64,000 nucleotides of DNA from the NCBI RefSeq assembly GCF_017948455.1, contig NZ_JAFFSU010000007.1, forward strand, positions 62,001 through 126,000. The letters run 5' to 3'. The translations under genes were made by a program, and so were the position numbers. A model generated the notes under the pieces. That model was not told where the DNA came from. It did no database searches and saw nothing but the letters and a program-made list of their open reading frames with translations. Below, one piece after another: positions 51,774 to 60,571 of this stretch. Every line of letters starts with the position of its first letter. Within the stretch, counting starts at the first letter, position 1. This DNA is from Streptomyces sp. GESEQ-4 (GTDB lineage: Bacteria > Actinomycetota > Actinomycetes > Streptomycetales > Streptomycetaceae).

Positions 51774-53162
51774 ATGAAGGCACACGACGGCATGTACATC
51801 GACGGCGGCTGGCGCCCCGCCGCCGGTCAGGACGCGATCGAGGTGGTGAACCCGGCCGACGAGCAGGTCATCGGCCGGGTCCCGGCCGGTATCGCCGAGG
51901 ACGTCGACACCGCCGTACGGGCCGCCCGCGCCGCCCTCCCGGGCTGGGCCGCGACCCCGCCCGCCGAACGGGCCGCGCGCCTGACCGCCCTCCGGGACGT
52001 CCTCGTGGCCCGCAAGGACGAGATCGCCGAGACGGTCACGGCCGAGCTCGGCTCGCCGCTGAAGTTCTCCGAGAACGTCCACGCGGCCGTCCCGATCGCG
52101 GTCGCGGGCTCGTACGCCGAGCTGGCGGCGACGTACGCCTTCGAGGAGAAGGTCGGCAACTCGACCGTCTTCCACGAGCCGATCGGCGTGGTCGGCGCGA
52201 TCACGCCCTGGAACTATCCGCTCCACCAGATCGTCGCCAAGGTCGCCCCGGCGCTGGCGGCGGGCTGCACGGTCGTGCTGAAGCCCGCCGAGGACACCCC
52301 GCTCGTCGCGCAGCTCTTCGCCGAGGCGGTCCACGAGGCAGGGGTTCCCGCCGGTGTCTTCAACCTCGTCACCGGCCTCGGCCCGGTCGCGGGCCAGGCG
52401 CTCGCCGAGCACCCCGGCGTCGACCTGGTCTCCTTCACCGGCTCCACGGCCGTCGGACGGCAGATCGGTGCGACGGCGGGCGCGGCCGTCAAGAAGGTCG
52501 CCCTGGAGCTGGGCGGCAAGTCCGCCAACGTCATCCTCCCGAGCGCCGACCTCGCCAAGGCCGTCAACGTCGGCGTCGCCAACGTCATGTCCAACTCCGG
52601 CCAGACATGCAGCGCGTGGACGCGGATGCTGGTCCACCGGGAGCAGTACGACGAGGCGGTGGAGCTGGCCGCCACCGCCGCCGCCAAGTACGGCGAGCGC
52701 ATCGGCCCCGTCGTGAGCGCCAAGCAGCAGGCGCGGGTGCGCGGTTATATCGAGAAGGGTGTCGCGGACGGCGCGCGGATCGTCGCGGGCGGCGCGGAAC
52801 CCCCGTACGAGCAGGGCTACTTCATCGCGCCCACGGTCTTCGCCGACGTCACCCCCGACATGACCATCGCCCAGGAGGAGATCTTCGGGCCGGTGCTGTC
52901 GATCATCCGGTACGAGGACGAGGACGACGCGCTGCGGATCGCCAACGGCACGGTCTACGGGCTCGCCGGCGCCGTGTGGGCGGGCGACGCGTCGGAGGCG
53001 GCGGCCTTCGCGCGCCGCATGGACACCGGGCAGGTCGACATCAACGGCGGACGTTTCAACCCCCGTGCCCCCTTCGGCGGTTACAAGCAGTCAGGTGTGG
53101 GCCGGGAACTCGGTGCGCACGGCCTGGCCGAGTACCTCCAGACCAAGTCCCTGCAGTTCTGA
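51774..53162 (+). CDS. Aldehyde dehydrogenase
   Basis: 462 residues with GGGAGGA ahead of the [48 protein letters not shown] is the NAD-binding region, [16 protein letters not shown] holds the GxxxxG motif, [14 protein letters not shown] holds the general-base Glu, and Cys279 in [12 protein letters not shown] is the nucleophile. Full family length. It oxidises an aldehyde to an acid using NAD(P)+. The alcohol dehydrogenase 11 bases downstream should supply its substrate, so the pair would turn an alcohol into an acid. Confidence 0.93.
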   Translation: MKAHDGMYIDGGWRPAAGQDAIEVVNPADEQVIGRVPAGIAEDVDTAVRAARAALPGWAATPPAERAARLTALRDVLVARKDEIAETVTAELGSPLKFSENVHAAVPIAVAGSYAELAATYAFEEKVGNSTVFHEPIGVVGAITPWNYPLHQIVAKVAPALAAGCTVVLKPAEDTPLVAQLFAEAVHEAGVPAGVFNLVTGLGPVAGQALAEHPGVDLVSFTGSTAVGRQIGATAGAAVKKVALELGGKSANVILPSADLAKAVNVGVANVMSNSGQTCSAWTRMLVHREQYDEAVELAATAAAKYGERIGPVVSAKQQARVRGYIEKGVADGARIVAGGAEPPYEQGYFIAPTVFADVTPDMTIAQEEIFGPVLSIIRYEDEDDALRIANGTVYGLAGAVWAGDASEAAAFARRMDTGQVDINGGRFNPRAPFGGYKQSGVGRELGAHGLAEYLQTKSLQF

Positions 53163-53173
53163 GGAGCCCGCAC

Positions 53174-54256
53174 ATGGTTCGCGCCGCCGTCCTTCCCGCC
53201 ATCGGCTCCCCGCTGGAGATCACCGACATCGACCTGCCAGACCCCGGCCCGGACCGCATCCGCGTCCGCCTCGCCGCCGCCGGCGTCTGCCACTCCGACC
53301 TGTCCCTGTCCAACGGCACCATGCGGGTACCGGTCCCCGCCGTCCTCGGCCACGAAGGCGCCGGGACGGTCGTCGCCGTGGGCGAGGGGGTCACCCACCT
53401 CGCACCCGGCGACCACGTCGTCCTCAACTGGGCCCCGTCCTGCGGCAGTTGCCACGCCTGCTCGCTCGGTGAGGTCTGGCTGTGCGCCAACGCGCTGAAC
53501 GGCGCCGCCGACGTCCACGCCCGGCGCACATCCGACGGCACCGACCTCCACCCCGGCCTGAACGTGGCCGCGTTCGCCGAGGAGACGGTCGTCTCCGCGT
53601 CCTGCGCCCTCCCGCTCCCCGAGGGCATCCCGCTCACCGACGCGGCCCTCCTCGGCTGCGCGGTCCTCACCGGCTACGGCGCCGTCCACCACTCGGCACG
53701 CGTCCAGCCGGGGGAGACGGTGGCGGTGTACGGCGTCGGGGGAGTGGGCCTCGCGGCACTCCAGGCGGCCCGTATCGCGGGCGCGTCGAAGATCGTGGCG
53801 GTCGATGTCTCCCTGGAGAAGGAGGAGTTGGCGCGGGCAGCGGGCGCCACCGACTACGTCGTCGCCTCCGACACCACGGCCCGCGAGATCCGCGCACTCA
53901 CCGGCAAGCAGGGCGTCGACGTCGCCGTCGAGTGCGTGGGCCGTGCGACGACCATCCGCACGGCCTGGGACTCCACCCGCCGCGGCGGACGCACCACGGT
54001 CGTGGGCATCGGCGGCAAGGACCAGCAGGTCACCTTCAACGCCTTGGAGATCTTCCACTGGGGCCGCACCCTCTCCGGCTGCGTCTACGGCAACTCGGAC
54101 CCCGCGAAGGACCTCCCGGTCCTCGCCGAGCACGTCCGCGCGGGCCGCCTGGACCTGGGAGCGCTGGTGACGGAGCGGATCGCGCTGGACGGGATTCCGG
54201 CGGCGTTCGAGAACATGCTGGCGGGGAAGGGCGGACGGGCGCTGGTGGTGTTCTGA
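53174..54256 (+). CDS. Zinc-dependent alcohol dehydrogenase
   Basis: 360 residues from the ATG at 53174 following GAGGAG. Catalytic zinc site: GVCHSD and GHEGAGTVVAVGEGV. Structural zinc site: CGSCHACSLGEVWLC, four Cys. The nucleotide-binding part is VAVYGVGGVGLAALQAARIAGASKIVAVD, with Asp at the end of strand 2 favouring NAD. It resembles the class III-type/mycothiol- or glutathione-like long-chain MDR group. Co-transcribed with the aldehyde dehydrogenase and followed by a hairpin. Confidence 0.93.
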   Translation: MVRAAVLPAIGSPLEITDIDLPDPGPDRIRVRLAAAGVCHSDLSLSNGTMRVPVPAVLGHEGAGTVVAVGEGVTHLAPGDHVVLNWAPSCGSCHACSLGEVWLCANALNGAADVHARRTSDGTDLHPGLNVAAFAEETVVSASCALPLPEGIPLTDAALLGCAVLTGYGAVHHSARVQPGETVAVYGVGGVGLAALQAARIAGASKIVAVDVSLEKEELARAAGATDYVVASDTTAREIRALTGKQGVDVAVECVGRATTIRTAWDSTRRGGRTTVVGIGGKDQQVTFNALEIFHWGRTLSGCVYGNSDPAKDLPVLAEHVRAGRLDLGALVTERIALDGIPAAFENMLAGKGGRALVVF

Positions 54257-54267
54257 GGCAGCGGTGA

Positions 54268-54294
54268 GCCCGGAGCCCCCTGGGTGCTCCGGGC
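54268..54294. terminator. Hairpin terminator after the alcohol dehydrogenase gene
   Basis: GCCCGGAGC and GCTCCGGGC arms with a 9-base loop, 12 bases after the stop. Confidence 0.75.
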
Positions 54295-54380
54295 AACCTT
54301 CGCGCACAACCGTTGACGGCATACCGTCCGGTCAGTACGTTCGCCGCCAACGTCCCCAGCACCCACCGGAGTGTGCACGC

Positions 54381-55709
54381 ATGGACATGGCCCCCTCCGC
54401 CCACCCGCTCCCCACGACCACCGTCCCCACGGTCAACCGCCGCCGCGTAGCCACGGCGGCAGCGCTCGCCTCGGCCGTCGAGTGGTACGACTACTTCGTC
54501 TTCGGCATCGCCGCCGCCCTCGTCCTCGGCGACCTGTACTTCCCCGCCGGCAACTCCACCGCCGGAGTACTCGCCTCCTTCGCCACCTTCGCGGTCGGCT
54601 TCCTCGCCCGCCCCCTCGGCGGCATCGTCGCGGGCCAGCTCGGCGACAAGCGCGGCCGCAAACCCATGCTGGTCCTCGCGCTCACCCTGATGGGCGTCGC
54701 CACCACCGGCATCGGCCTGCTCCCGACGTACGAGACGATCGGCGTCGCCGCCCCGATCCTCCTGGTCCTCCTCCGCGTCGCACAGGGCGTCGCCGTCGGC
54801 GCGCAGTGGGGCGGCGCGATGCTGCTGGCCACCGAGTACGCCCCCGAGGGCAAGCGCGGCGTCTACGGCAGCGTCGTCCAACTCGGCGTCCCCATCGGCG
54901 TGGTGACCGCCAACACCGTCTTCCTGCTGGCCGGCGCCTTCACCTCCGAGTCGGCGTTCGCCGCCTGGGGCTGGCGCATCCCGTTCCTGATCGGCCTGTT
55001 CGTGCTCGCGCTCGCCTGGTACATCCACACGCGCGTCGAGGAGACCCCCGAATTCCGGGCGGCCGAACGGGAGTTGAGCGAGCAGGAAAAGTCGGAGCAG
55101 AAGCAGAACTCCCCGCTGCGCACGATCCTCCGCAACCACCTCGGCACAGTCCTCCTCGCCGGCGGCTCCTTCGCAGTGAACACCGCGACCTTCTACATCC
55201 TCATCACCGGCGTCCTCGACTACACGACCCGCGAACTCGACATGAAACGCAGCGCGGTCCTCACGGTCTCCCTCTGCGTCAGCCTCACCCAGCTGATCCT
55301 CATCCCCGCGTCCGCCGCCCTGTCCGACCGCGTCGGCCGCATCCGGGTCTACGCGTTCGGCGCGGCCGGCATCGCGCTGTGGGCCGTACCGCTGTTCCTG
55401 CTGATCGACACGGGTTCGCTGCTGTGGCTGGCAGTCGGCACGTTCGTCGCCAGCTGCTTCCTCAGCATCATGTACGGCCCCCAGGCCGCCCTGTTCGCCG
55501 AGCTGTTCACGGCCGAGATGCGCTACACCGGCGCCTCCCTCGGCTACCAGATCGCGGCCGTGTGCGGCGGCGGACTCGCCCCCTTCGTGATGGTGCTGCT
55601 CCTGGAAGCCACCGGCACGTCGATGGCGGTGTCCGCCTACATCATCGGGCTCTCCGTCATCGCCCTGCTGTCCATCAAGGTCCTTGCGGACAGGGCGCGT
55701 TCACGTTGA
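54381..55709 (+). CDS. MHS-family MFS transporter (organic acid/shikimate/betaine type)
   Basis: 442 residues, start ATG at 54381. VATAAALASAVEWYDYFVFGIAAALVLGDLYFP is the hallmark of the metabolite:H+ symporter family. GGIVAGQLGDKRGRKPMLVLALTLMGVATTGIGLLPTYETIG follows, and later RVAQGVAVGAQWGGAMLLATEYAPEGKRGVYGSVVQLGVPIG. Twelve helices. Typical cargos are shikimate, alpha-ketoglutarate, proline or betaine. The frame is open upstream but lacks coding character. ACCG-TC-CGGT near 54323 may be part of a TetR site. Its end overlaps the convergent EamA gene by 9 bases. Confidence 0.9.
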   Translation: MDMAPSAHPLPTTTVPTVNRRRVATAAALASAVEWYDYFVFGIAAALVLGDLYFPAGNSTAGVLASFATFAVGFLARPLGGIVAGQLGDKRGRKPMLVLALTLMGVATTGIGLLPTYETIGVAAPILLVLLRVAQGVAVGAQWGGAMLLATEYAPEGKRGVYGSVVQLGVPIGVVTANTVFLLAGAFTSESAFAAWGWRIPFLIGLFVLALAWYIHTRVEETPEFRAAERELSEQEKSEQKQNSPLRTILRNHLGTVLLAGGSFAVNTATFYILITGVLDYTTRELDMKRSAVLTVSLCVSLTQLILIPASAALSDRVGRIRVYAFGAAGIALWAVPLFLLIDTGSLLWLAVGTFVASCFLSIMYGPQAALFAELFTAEMRYTGASLGYQIAAVCGGGLAPFVMVLLLEATGTSMAVSAYIIGLSVIALLSIKVLADRARSR

Positions 55710-56648
55710 TTCCGAGGCCCGCTCGGGCTGCGACGCCGGCGGCACCGCCTCCGGCGTCGCAGCCCGAGCGCGCGACCGCGACACCGCCACCCCGGCCAGG
55801 CACAGCGCCCCGCCCGCCAGCGTGAGCAGCTTCGGCACCTCGCCGAGCGCCAGCCACGACATCAGGACGACCAGTGCGGGGACGGCGTACGTAGTGGCGC
55901 CCATCTTGCTGGCCGTCGTACGGGACAGGGCGTAGGCCCACGTCGTGAAGGCCAGCGCGGTCGGGAACACGCCGAGATAGACCATGTTGAGCGTCGCCGA
56001 CAGCGGCGCGTCCGCCGCGTCCGACACCAGCTGCCCGGCGAACGGCAGACAGGCCACCGCCCCGACCAGACACCCGAACGTCGTCACCTGGAGCACACTG
56101 GCATGCCCGAGCGTCGGCTTCTGCGCCACGACCCCGCCCGCGTAACCGACAGCCGCCAGCAGACACAGCACCACGCCGAGCACCGACGATCCGCCCCCGC
56201 CCGACATCGACAGCCCCACGGCCACCGCACCCGCGAACGACACCGCCATGCCCGCCAGCAGCCGCGGCGGCATCGCGTCACCGAGCAGCCGCGCGGCAAG
56301 CAGCGCCACCAGGATCGGCCCGATGTTCACGACCAGGGCGGCCGTCCCCGCATCCACCTGCTGCTCGCCCCAGTTGAGGGCGACCATGTAAAACCCGAAC
56401 CACAACACCCCCGATATCGCGATCCCGGGCCACGCCGCCCGCGGCGGCCACCCCTCCCGCCGAACCAGACAGAAAATCCCCAACGTGAGGCCTCCCGCCA
56501 ACAGCCGCCCGAGCGCCAGCGCACCCGGCGAGTACGACTCCCCGGCGCTGCGGATGGACACGAAGGCGGAGGCCCAGAGAACGACGGTGACGGTGGCGGC
56601 TCCGGCGGCGAGGAGATCGGTACGGCGGGCGGGGGAGGGGTTCATCAT
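55701..56648 (-). CDS. EamA/DMT-family transporter (RhaT/YdcZ-like)
   Basis: 315 residues in ten predicted helices, two EamA halves: AAGAATVTVVLWASAFVSIRSAGESYSPGALALGRLLAGGL and SVLGVVLCLLAAVGYAGGVVAQKPTLGHASVLQVTTFGCLVGA. GEQQVDAGTAALVVNIGPILVALLAARLLGDAMPPRLLAGMAVSFAGAVAVG is the repeat signature. The start is the first of two ATG codons at 56648. Likely exports amino acids or other small metabolites. The last codons overlap the MFS gene and contain a long hairpin. Confidence 0.9.
   Translation of the reverse strand: MMNPSPARRTDLLAAGAATVTVVLWASAFVSIRSAGESYSPGALALGRLLAGGLTLGIFCLVRREGWPPRAAWPGIAISGVLWFGFYMVALNWGEQQVDAGTAALVVNIGPILVALLAARLLGDAMPPRLLAGMAVSFAGAVAVGLSMSGGGGSSVLGVVLCLLAAVGYAGGVVAQKPTLGHASVLQVTTFGCLVGAVACLPFAGQLVSDAADAPLSATLNMVYLGVFPTALAFTTWAYALSRTTASKMGATTYAVPALVVLMSWLALGEVPKLLTLAGGALCLAGVAVSRSRARAATPEAVPPASQPERASEST
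55721..55771. terminator. 20-bp-stem hairpin inside the 3' end of the EamA gene
   Basis: Perfect 20-base arms (55721-55740 and 55752-55771) with an 11-base loop. It starts 11 bases after the MFS stop and is encoded within the last residues of the EamA protein. Works in both directions. Confidence 0.75.
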
Positions 56649-56755
56649 GCTCCAGAGGCTAGGAGGGGAGGACGGGGGAGGCTCGCGAATTTCGGACGGT
56701 GAGATGGGGGTGTCAGGGGCGGCCTGGGGGGCCTTGGTTCACACGGGTCACTGCA

Positions 56756-56808
56756 GCGCCCCGTTAGGGGCGCGGGGAACTGCGCGACCAGCCCCCACAA
56801 ACCCGCAC
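56756..56808. repeat. Intergenic palindromic repeat, copy 4
   Basis: Hairpin GCGCCCC-GTTA-GGGGCGC (56756-56773), then GGGGAACTGCGCGACCAGCC and ACAAACCCGCA. It lies between the EamA and ArsR genes. Confidence 0.88.
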
Positions 56809-56830
56809 TCGCCAGACGACAGCAGCCACC

Positions 56831-57541
56831 TCACTGCAATGCCCCCGCCTCAATACCGAGCAATTCACCAAGCACCCGCTCCCCCGACGGAGTCACTTTC
56901 ACAGCCCGCTCGGACCCGATCCGCACACACCAGCCGGCGTCCAACGCATGACGGCACAACGCCGCCCCCGCCACGCCCGCAAGATGGGATCGGCGTTCCG
57001 TCCAGTCGAGGCACCCACGGGCCAGCGGACGCCGTCCCTTGCGGTCGAGTCCTATGCCGACCGACTCGAACCACCGCAGCCCCGCCTCCGTGACCGCGAA
57101 CCCGGTGTCCTGGCTGAGCAGTCCGCGCTCGAACAGCGCGTCGGTGAGCGTGATGCCGAGCCGCCCGGCGAAGTGGTCGTAGCAAGTGCGGCCGCGGGCC
57201 ATCGCGGACCCGGCGGTCGACTCCCGGAGGGTACGCGGGCGCGCTGCCGCATCCGGCGAGACCTGTGCGGCCAGCTCCTCCAGCAGCTCCGCGACCTGTG
57301 GATCGGCGAGACGGACGTACCGATGCCGCCCCTGCCGCTCCTCCGCGAGCAGTCCGCCCGCGACGAGCCTGCCCAGGTGCCCGCTCAGCGTCGACGCGGC
57401 GACACCCGCGTGCCGGGCCAGCTCACCCGCGGTCCACGCCCGCCCGTCGAGCAGCGCGAGCAGACACACGGCCCGCGTTTCGTCGGCGACGAGTCCGGCC
57501 AGCCGGGCCAGTTCGGGGGCGCGGGCGTCCTTGGTGGTCAT
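56831..57541 (-). CDS. ArsR-family regulator with extra C-terminal domain
   Basis: 236 residues from the ATG at 57541, much longer than the 110 of plain ArsR proteins. LARLAGLVADETRAVCLLALLDGRAWTAGELARHAGVAASTLSGHLGRLVAGGLLAEERQGRHRYVRLADPQVAELLEELAAQ is the winged helix. The C-terminal half (MARGRTCYDHFAGRLGITLTDALFERGLLSQDTGFAVTEAGLRWFESVGIGL, then CLDWTERRSHLAGVAGAALCRHALDAGWCVRI) is a domain often found in actinobacterial ArsR proteins next to EamA-type transporters, with Cys residues that could sense metal or redox. Probably controls the EamA gene downstream. Confidence 0.9.
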   Translation of the reverse strand: MTTKDARAPELARLAGLVADETRAVCLLALLDGRAWTAGELARHAGVAASTLSGHLGRLVAGGLLAEERQGRHRYVRLADPQVAELLEELAAQVSPDAAARPRTLRESTAGSAMARGRTCYDHFAGRLGITLTDALFERGLLSQDTGFAVTEAGLRWFESVGIGLDRKGRRPLARGCLDWTERRSHLAGVAGAALCRHALDAGWCVRIGSERAVKVTPSGERVLGELLGIEAGALQ

Positions 57542-57601
57542 GCGTTCCAGGATGGGCCACTGATACTTCGGCCTGGACCGAACTGTGGGGTCGGGTGTCG
57601 T

Positions 57602-57654
57602 CTGCGGGTTTGTTGTGGCTGGTCGCGCAGTTCCCCGCGCCCCTAACGGGGCGC
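57602..57654. repeat. Intergenic palindromic repeat, copy 5 (inverted to copy 4)
   Basis: Reverse-orientation copy: CTGCGGGTTTGT, GGCTGGTCGCGCAGTTCCCC, then hairpin GCGCCCC-TAAC-GGGGCGC (57637-57654). It lies between the ArsR start and the TetR stop. Confidence 0.88.
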
Positions 57655-57660
57655 TGATGC

Positions 57661-58302
57661 TCAGGTCGTTTGTTTGATCTGCTCGTACTGGTGCACCAGG
57701 CCGTCCAGCAGTGCCGTCAGTCCCGTCTCGAAGGCCCGTTCGTCGATCTTCTCCTGCTGTTCGGCGAGGAGGTGCGCCTGGCCCAGGTGGGGATAGTCCG
57801 CGGGGTCGTACGCGCTCGCGTCGTCCACGAAGCCTCCGGCGAACGAGCCGAGGGCGGAGCCCATGATGAAGTACCGCATCAGCGCGCCGATCGAGGTGGC
57901 CTGCGCGGGGGGCCAGCCGGCCTCGACCATCGCGCCGTAGACGGCGTCGGCGAGGCGCAGTCCGGCGGGGCGGCGGCCGGGGCCCTGGGCCAGGACCGGG
58001 ACGATGTTCGGGTGGTCGCGCAGGGCGGCCCGATAGGAGACGGCCCAGTCGTGCAGGGCGGTCCGCCAGTCCCGGACGTCCTCGAACATCGACAGATCGA
58101 CCTGGGCGCTCACCGAGTCGGCGACCGCCTCCAGGATCTCGTCCTTGGTCCGGAAGTGGTTGTAGAGCGAGGGCCCGCTCACGCCCAGCTCGGCGGCGAG
58201 CCGGCGCGTCGAGACCGCGGCAAGCCCCTCCGCGTCCACGAGCGCCCGTGCAGCGTCGACGATCCGGTCGGTGCTGAGGAGGGGCTTGCGCGGTCGGGCC
58301 AT
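57661..58302 (-). CDS. TetR-family regulator
   Basis: 213 residues from the ATG at 58302. PLLSTDRIVDAARALVDAEGLAAVSTRRLAAELGVSGPSLYNHFRTKDEILEAVAD is the DNA-binding domain. The C-terminal ligand domain has HDWAVSYRAALRDHPNIVPVLAQGPGRRPAGLRLADAVYGAMVEAGWPPAQATSIGALMRYFIMGSALGSFAGG, the TetR_C_1-like fold of tetracycline repressors. Divergent from the acyl-CoA dehydrogenase, with an operator between them. The same operator pattern precedes the aldehyde dehydrogenase gene. Confidence 0.9.
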   Translation of the reverse strand: MARPRKPLLSTDRIVDAARALVDAEGLAAVSTRRLAAELGVSGPSLYNHFRTKDEILEAVADSVSAQVDLSMFEDVRDWRTALHDWAVSYRAALRDHPNIVPVLAQGPGRRPAGLRLADAVYGAMVEAGWPPAQATSIGALMRYFIMGSALGSFAGGFVDDASAYDPADYPHLGQAHLLAEQQEKIDERAFETGLTALLDGLVHQYEQIKQTT

Positions 58303-58329
58303 GGCGCACATAGTAGGGCTGCGAGAGGG

Positions 58330-58348
58330 AAACTAGCAGTGCTAATTT
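58330..58348. promoter_or_regulatory. Operator between TetR and acyl-CoA dehydrogenase genes
   Basis: AAACTA-GCAGTGC-TAATTT. The inner TAGCA-G-TGCTA is itself a perfect palindrome. Same layout as at 51716-51734. Confidence 0.7.
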
Positions 58349-58393
58349 AAATGTACGTCCTTCAAGTAGGGCCGACTTAGGGGTGACTTCGGC

Positions 58394-59545
58394 ATGAACC
58401 TGGAGCTCAGCGAGGAGCAGACCGCTGTCCGGCAGCTCGCCCGGGACTTCGTGGACCGCGAGATCACCCCGAACGTCGTCGCCTGGGACCGCGCGGAGGA
58501 CGTCGACCGGGCCATCGTGAAGAAGCTCGCCGAGGTCGGCTTCCTGGGGCTGACGATCGACGAGGAGTACGGCGGCAGCGGCGGCGACCATCTCGCGTAC
58601 TGCCTGGTGACGGAGGAACTCGGCCGCGGCGACTCCTCCGTGCGCGGCATCGTGTCGGTCTCCCTCGGCCTGGTCGCCAAGACCATCGCCGCCTGGGGGA
58701 GCGAGGAGCAGAAGCGCCGCTGGCTGCCGGGGCTGACCTCCGGCGCGTACGTCGGCTGCTTCGGCCTCACCGAGCCGGGCACCGGCTCCGACGCCGGCAA
58801 CCTCGCCACACGCGCCGTCCGGGACGGCGACGACTACGTCATCAACGGCACCAAGATGTTCATCACGAACGGCACTTGGGCCGACGTCGTCCTGCTCTTC
58901 GCCCGCTCCACGGACGCACCCGGCCACAAGGGCGTCTCCGCGTTCCTCGTACCGACCGCCACGCCCGGCCTCTCCCGCCGCACCATCCACGGCAAGCTCG
59001 GCCTGCGCGGCCAGGCCACCGCCGAACTCGTCCTCGAGGACGTCCGCGTCCCCGCCTCCGCCATGCTCGCGCCCGAGGGCAAGGGCTTCTCGGTCGCCAT
59101 GTCGGCGCTGGCCAAAGGGCGGATGTCGGTGGCGGCGGGCTGCGTCGGCATCGCGCAGGCCGCGCTGGACGCGGCGGTGCGGTATGCGACCGAGCGGGAG
59201 CAGTTCGGCAGGACCATCGCGCACCATCAGCTCGTACAGGAACTGATCAGTGACATGGCGGTCGACGTCGACGCCGCCCGGCTGCTGACCTGGCGCGTCG
59301 CCGACCTCGTCGACCGCGGCCTGCCCTTCGCCACCGAGTCCTCCAAGGCCAAGCTGTTCGGCTCGGAGGCCGCCGTCCGCGCCGCCAACAACGCCGTCCA
59401 GGTCTTCGGCGGCTACGGCTACATCGACGAGTATCCGGTGGGCAAGCTGCTGCGCGACGCCCGCGTGATGACCCTCTACGAGGGCACCAGCCAGATCCAG
59501 AAGCTGGTGATCGGGCGGGCGTTGACGGGGGTTTCGGCCTTCTGA
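58394..59545 (+). CDS. Acyl-CoA dehydrogenase
   Basis: 383 residues. LELSEEQTAVRQLARDFVDREITPNV opens the family. YVGCFGLTEPGTGSDAGNLATRAVRDGDDYVINGTKMFITNG is FAD/substrate site 1. ERE-FGRTIAHHQLVQELISDMAVDVDAARLLTWRVADLVDRG follows, and VFGGYGYIDEYPVGKLLRDARVMTLYEGTSQIQKLVIGRALTG holds the catalytic Glu in YEGTSQIQ. It removes two hydrogens from an acyl-CoA using FAD. Probably controlled by the divergent TetR through the operator in between. Confidence 0.95.
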   Translation: MNLELSEEQTAVRQLARDFVDREITPNVVAWDRAEDVDRAIVKKLAEVGFLGLTIDEEYGGSGGDHLAYCLVTEELGRGDSSVRGIVSVSLGLVAKTIAAWGSEEQKRRWLPGLTSGAYVGCFGLTEPGTGSDAGNLATRAVRDGDDYVINGTKMFITNGTWADVVLLFARSTDAPGHKGVSAFLVPTATPGLSRRTIHGKLGLRGQATAELVLEDVRVPASAMLAPEGKGFSVAMSALAKGRMSVAAGCVGIAQAALDAAVRYATEREQFGRTIAHHQLVQELISDMAVDVDAARLLTWRVADLVDRGLPFATESSKAKLFGSEAAVRAANNAVQVFGGYGYIDEYPVGKLLRDARVMTLYEGTSQIQKLVIGRALTGVSAF

Positions 59546-59615
59546 GTACGTCTCCGTACGTCTCTGAGTACCTCGGCGGATGTGGTGCGCCGCACGTCAG
59601 CCGACCCTTGTCCCC

Positions 59616-59861
59616 ATGAGTGACACAGCGGGCAAGCAGCAGAACACGGCCGCCTTCTACGGGCAGGCGGTCGCCTCCTTCGTCGTCGCCATGGCCGCCA
59701 CGGCGATCGGCATCTTCAAGCTGGAGGCCGACGTCTGGGTGCGGGCGTTCCTGGCGATCGCCGTCCTGTACCTCGTCACCTCCGCCTTCACCCTCGCCAA
59801 GGTGATCAGGGACCGGCAGGAGGCGGAGAACCGTGCGTACCACCCGTTCGAAAAGCTCTGA
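59616..59861 (+). CDS. YiaA/YiaB two-helix membrane protein
   Basis: 81 residues. Two hydrophobic helices (YGQAVASFVVAMAATAIGIF and FLAIAVLYLVTSAFTLAKVI) joined by KLEADVWVRA, then RDRQEAENRAYHPFEKL. This matches the YiaA/YiaB domain, small inner-membrane proteins of unknown role. ATG at 59616. Confidence 0.9.
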   Translation: MSDTAGKQQNTAAFYGQAVASFVVAMAATAIGIFKLEADVWVRAFLAIAVLYLVTSAFTLAKVIRDRQEAENRAYHPFEKL

Positions 59862-59934
59862 GCGGGCACGCTAAGCGCTCGCTCACCTTGAGCGGTATGG
59901 TGGTGGCCTTGTCGGTGAGAGGGGCGAACGAGCG

Positions 59935-60558
59935 ATGAGTGCGGCGCAGGAGACGGTCGGCGGCGAACCGCAGGCGTGGGGCGAGGTCACGCCGGACGCG
60001 GCCCGGCGGCTGCTGATCGCCGCCGTGGAGGCCTTCGCCGAGCGCGGCTACCACGCCACCACGACCCGTGACATCGCGGGCCGCGCCGGTATGAGCCCGG
60101 CCGCGCTCTACATCCACTACAAGACCAAGGAAGAGCTGCTCCACCGCATCAGCCGGATCGGCCATGAGAAGGCGATCGACATCCTGCGTACGGCGGCGCA
60201 GCGCCAGGGCAGCCCGGCGGAGCGACTCGCCGATGCCGTGAGCTCCTTCGTGCGCTGGCACGCCGGGGGGCGCACCACCGCGCGGGTCGTGCAGTACGAA
60301 CTCGACTCGCTCGGCCCCGAGGCCCGCGCGGAGATCGTCGCGCTGCGCCGGCAGTGCGACGCCGAGGTGCGCGGGATCATCGAGGACGGCGTGGCCGCGG
60401 GCGACTTCGACGTCCTCGACGTGAAGGGCACCACGCTCGCGGTGCTCTCGCTCTGCATCGACGTCGCCCGTTGGTTCAGCATCGACGGTCCGTGGACCCC
60501 GGACGAGGTCGGCGCGCTCTATGCCGACCTCGTGCTGCGGATGGTGGGGGCGAAGTAG
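59935..60558 (+). CDS. TetR-family regulator (fatty acid/acyl-CoA type)
   Basis: 207 residues. ARRLLIAAVEAFAERGYHATTTRDIAGRAGMSPAALYIHYKTKEELLHRI is the DNA-binding domain, and SSFVRWHAGGRTTARVVQYELDSLGPEARAEIVALRRQCDAEVRGIIEDGVAAGDFDVLD the ligand domain of the kind that binds acyl-CoA. TAAGCG-CT-CGCTCA lies 50 bases upstream (59872-59885), probably its own operator. It faces the MaoC gene tail to tail. Confidence 0.9.
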   Translation: MSAAQETVGGEPQAWGEVTPDAARRLLIAAVEAFAERGYHATTTRDIAGRAGMSPAALYIHYKTKEELLHRISRIGHEKAIDILRTAAQRQGSPAERLADAVSSFVRWHAGGRTTARVVQYELDSLGPEARAEIVALRRQCDAEVRGIIEDGVAAGDFDVLDVKGTTLAVLSLCIDVARWFSIDGPWTPDEVGALYADLVLRMVGAK

Positions 60559-60571
60559 CTCCCTGTGCGCC

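Noticed and set aside
56831-59227. One 798-codon minus-strand fusion covering ArsR and further upstream
   Set aside because: It runs through the TetR and acyl-CoA dehydrogenase genes in a wrong frame. The ArsR protein starts at 57541.
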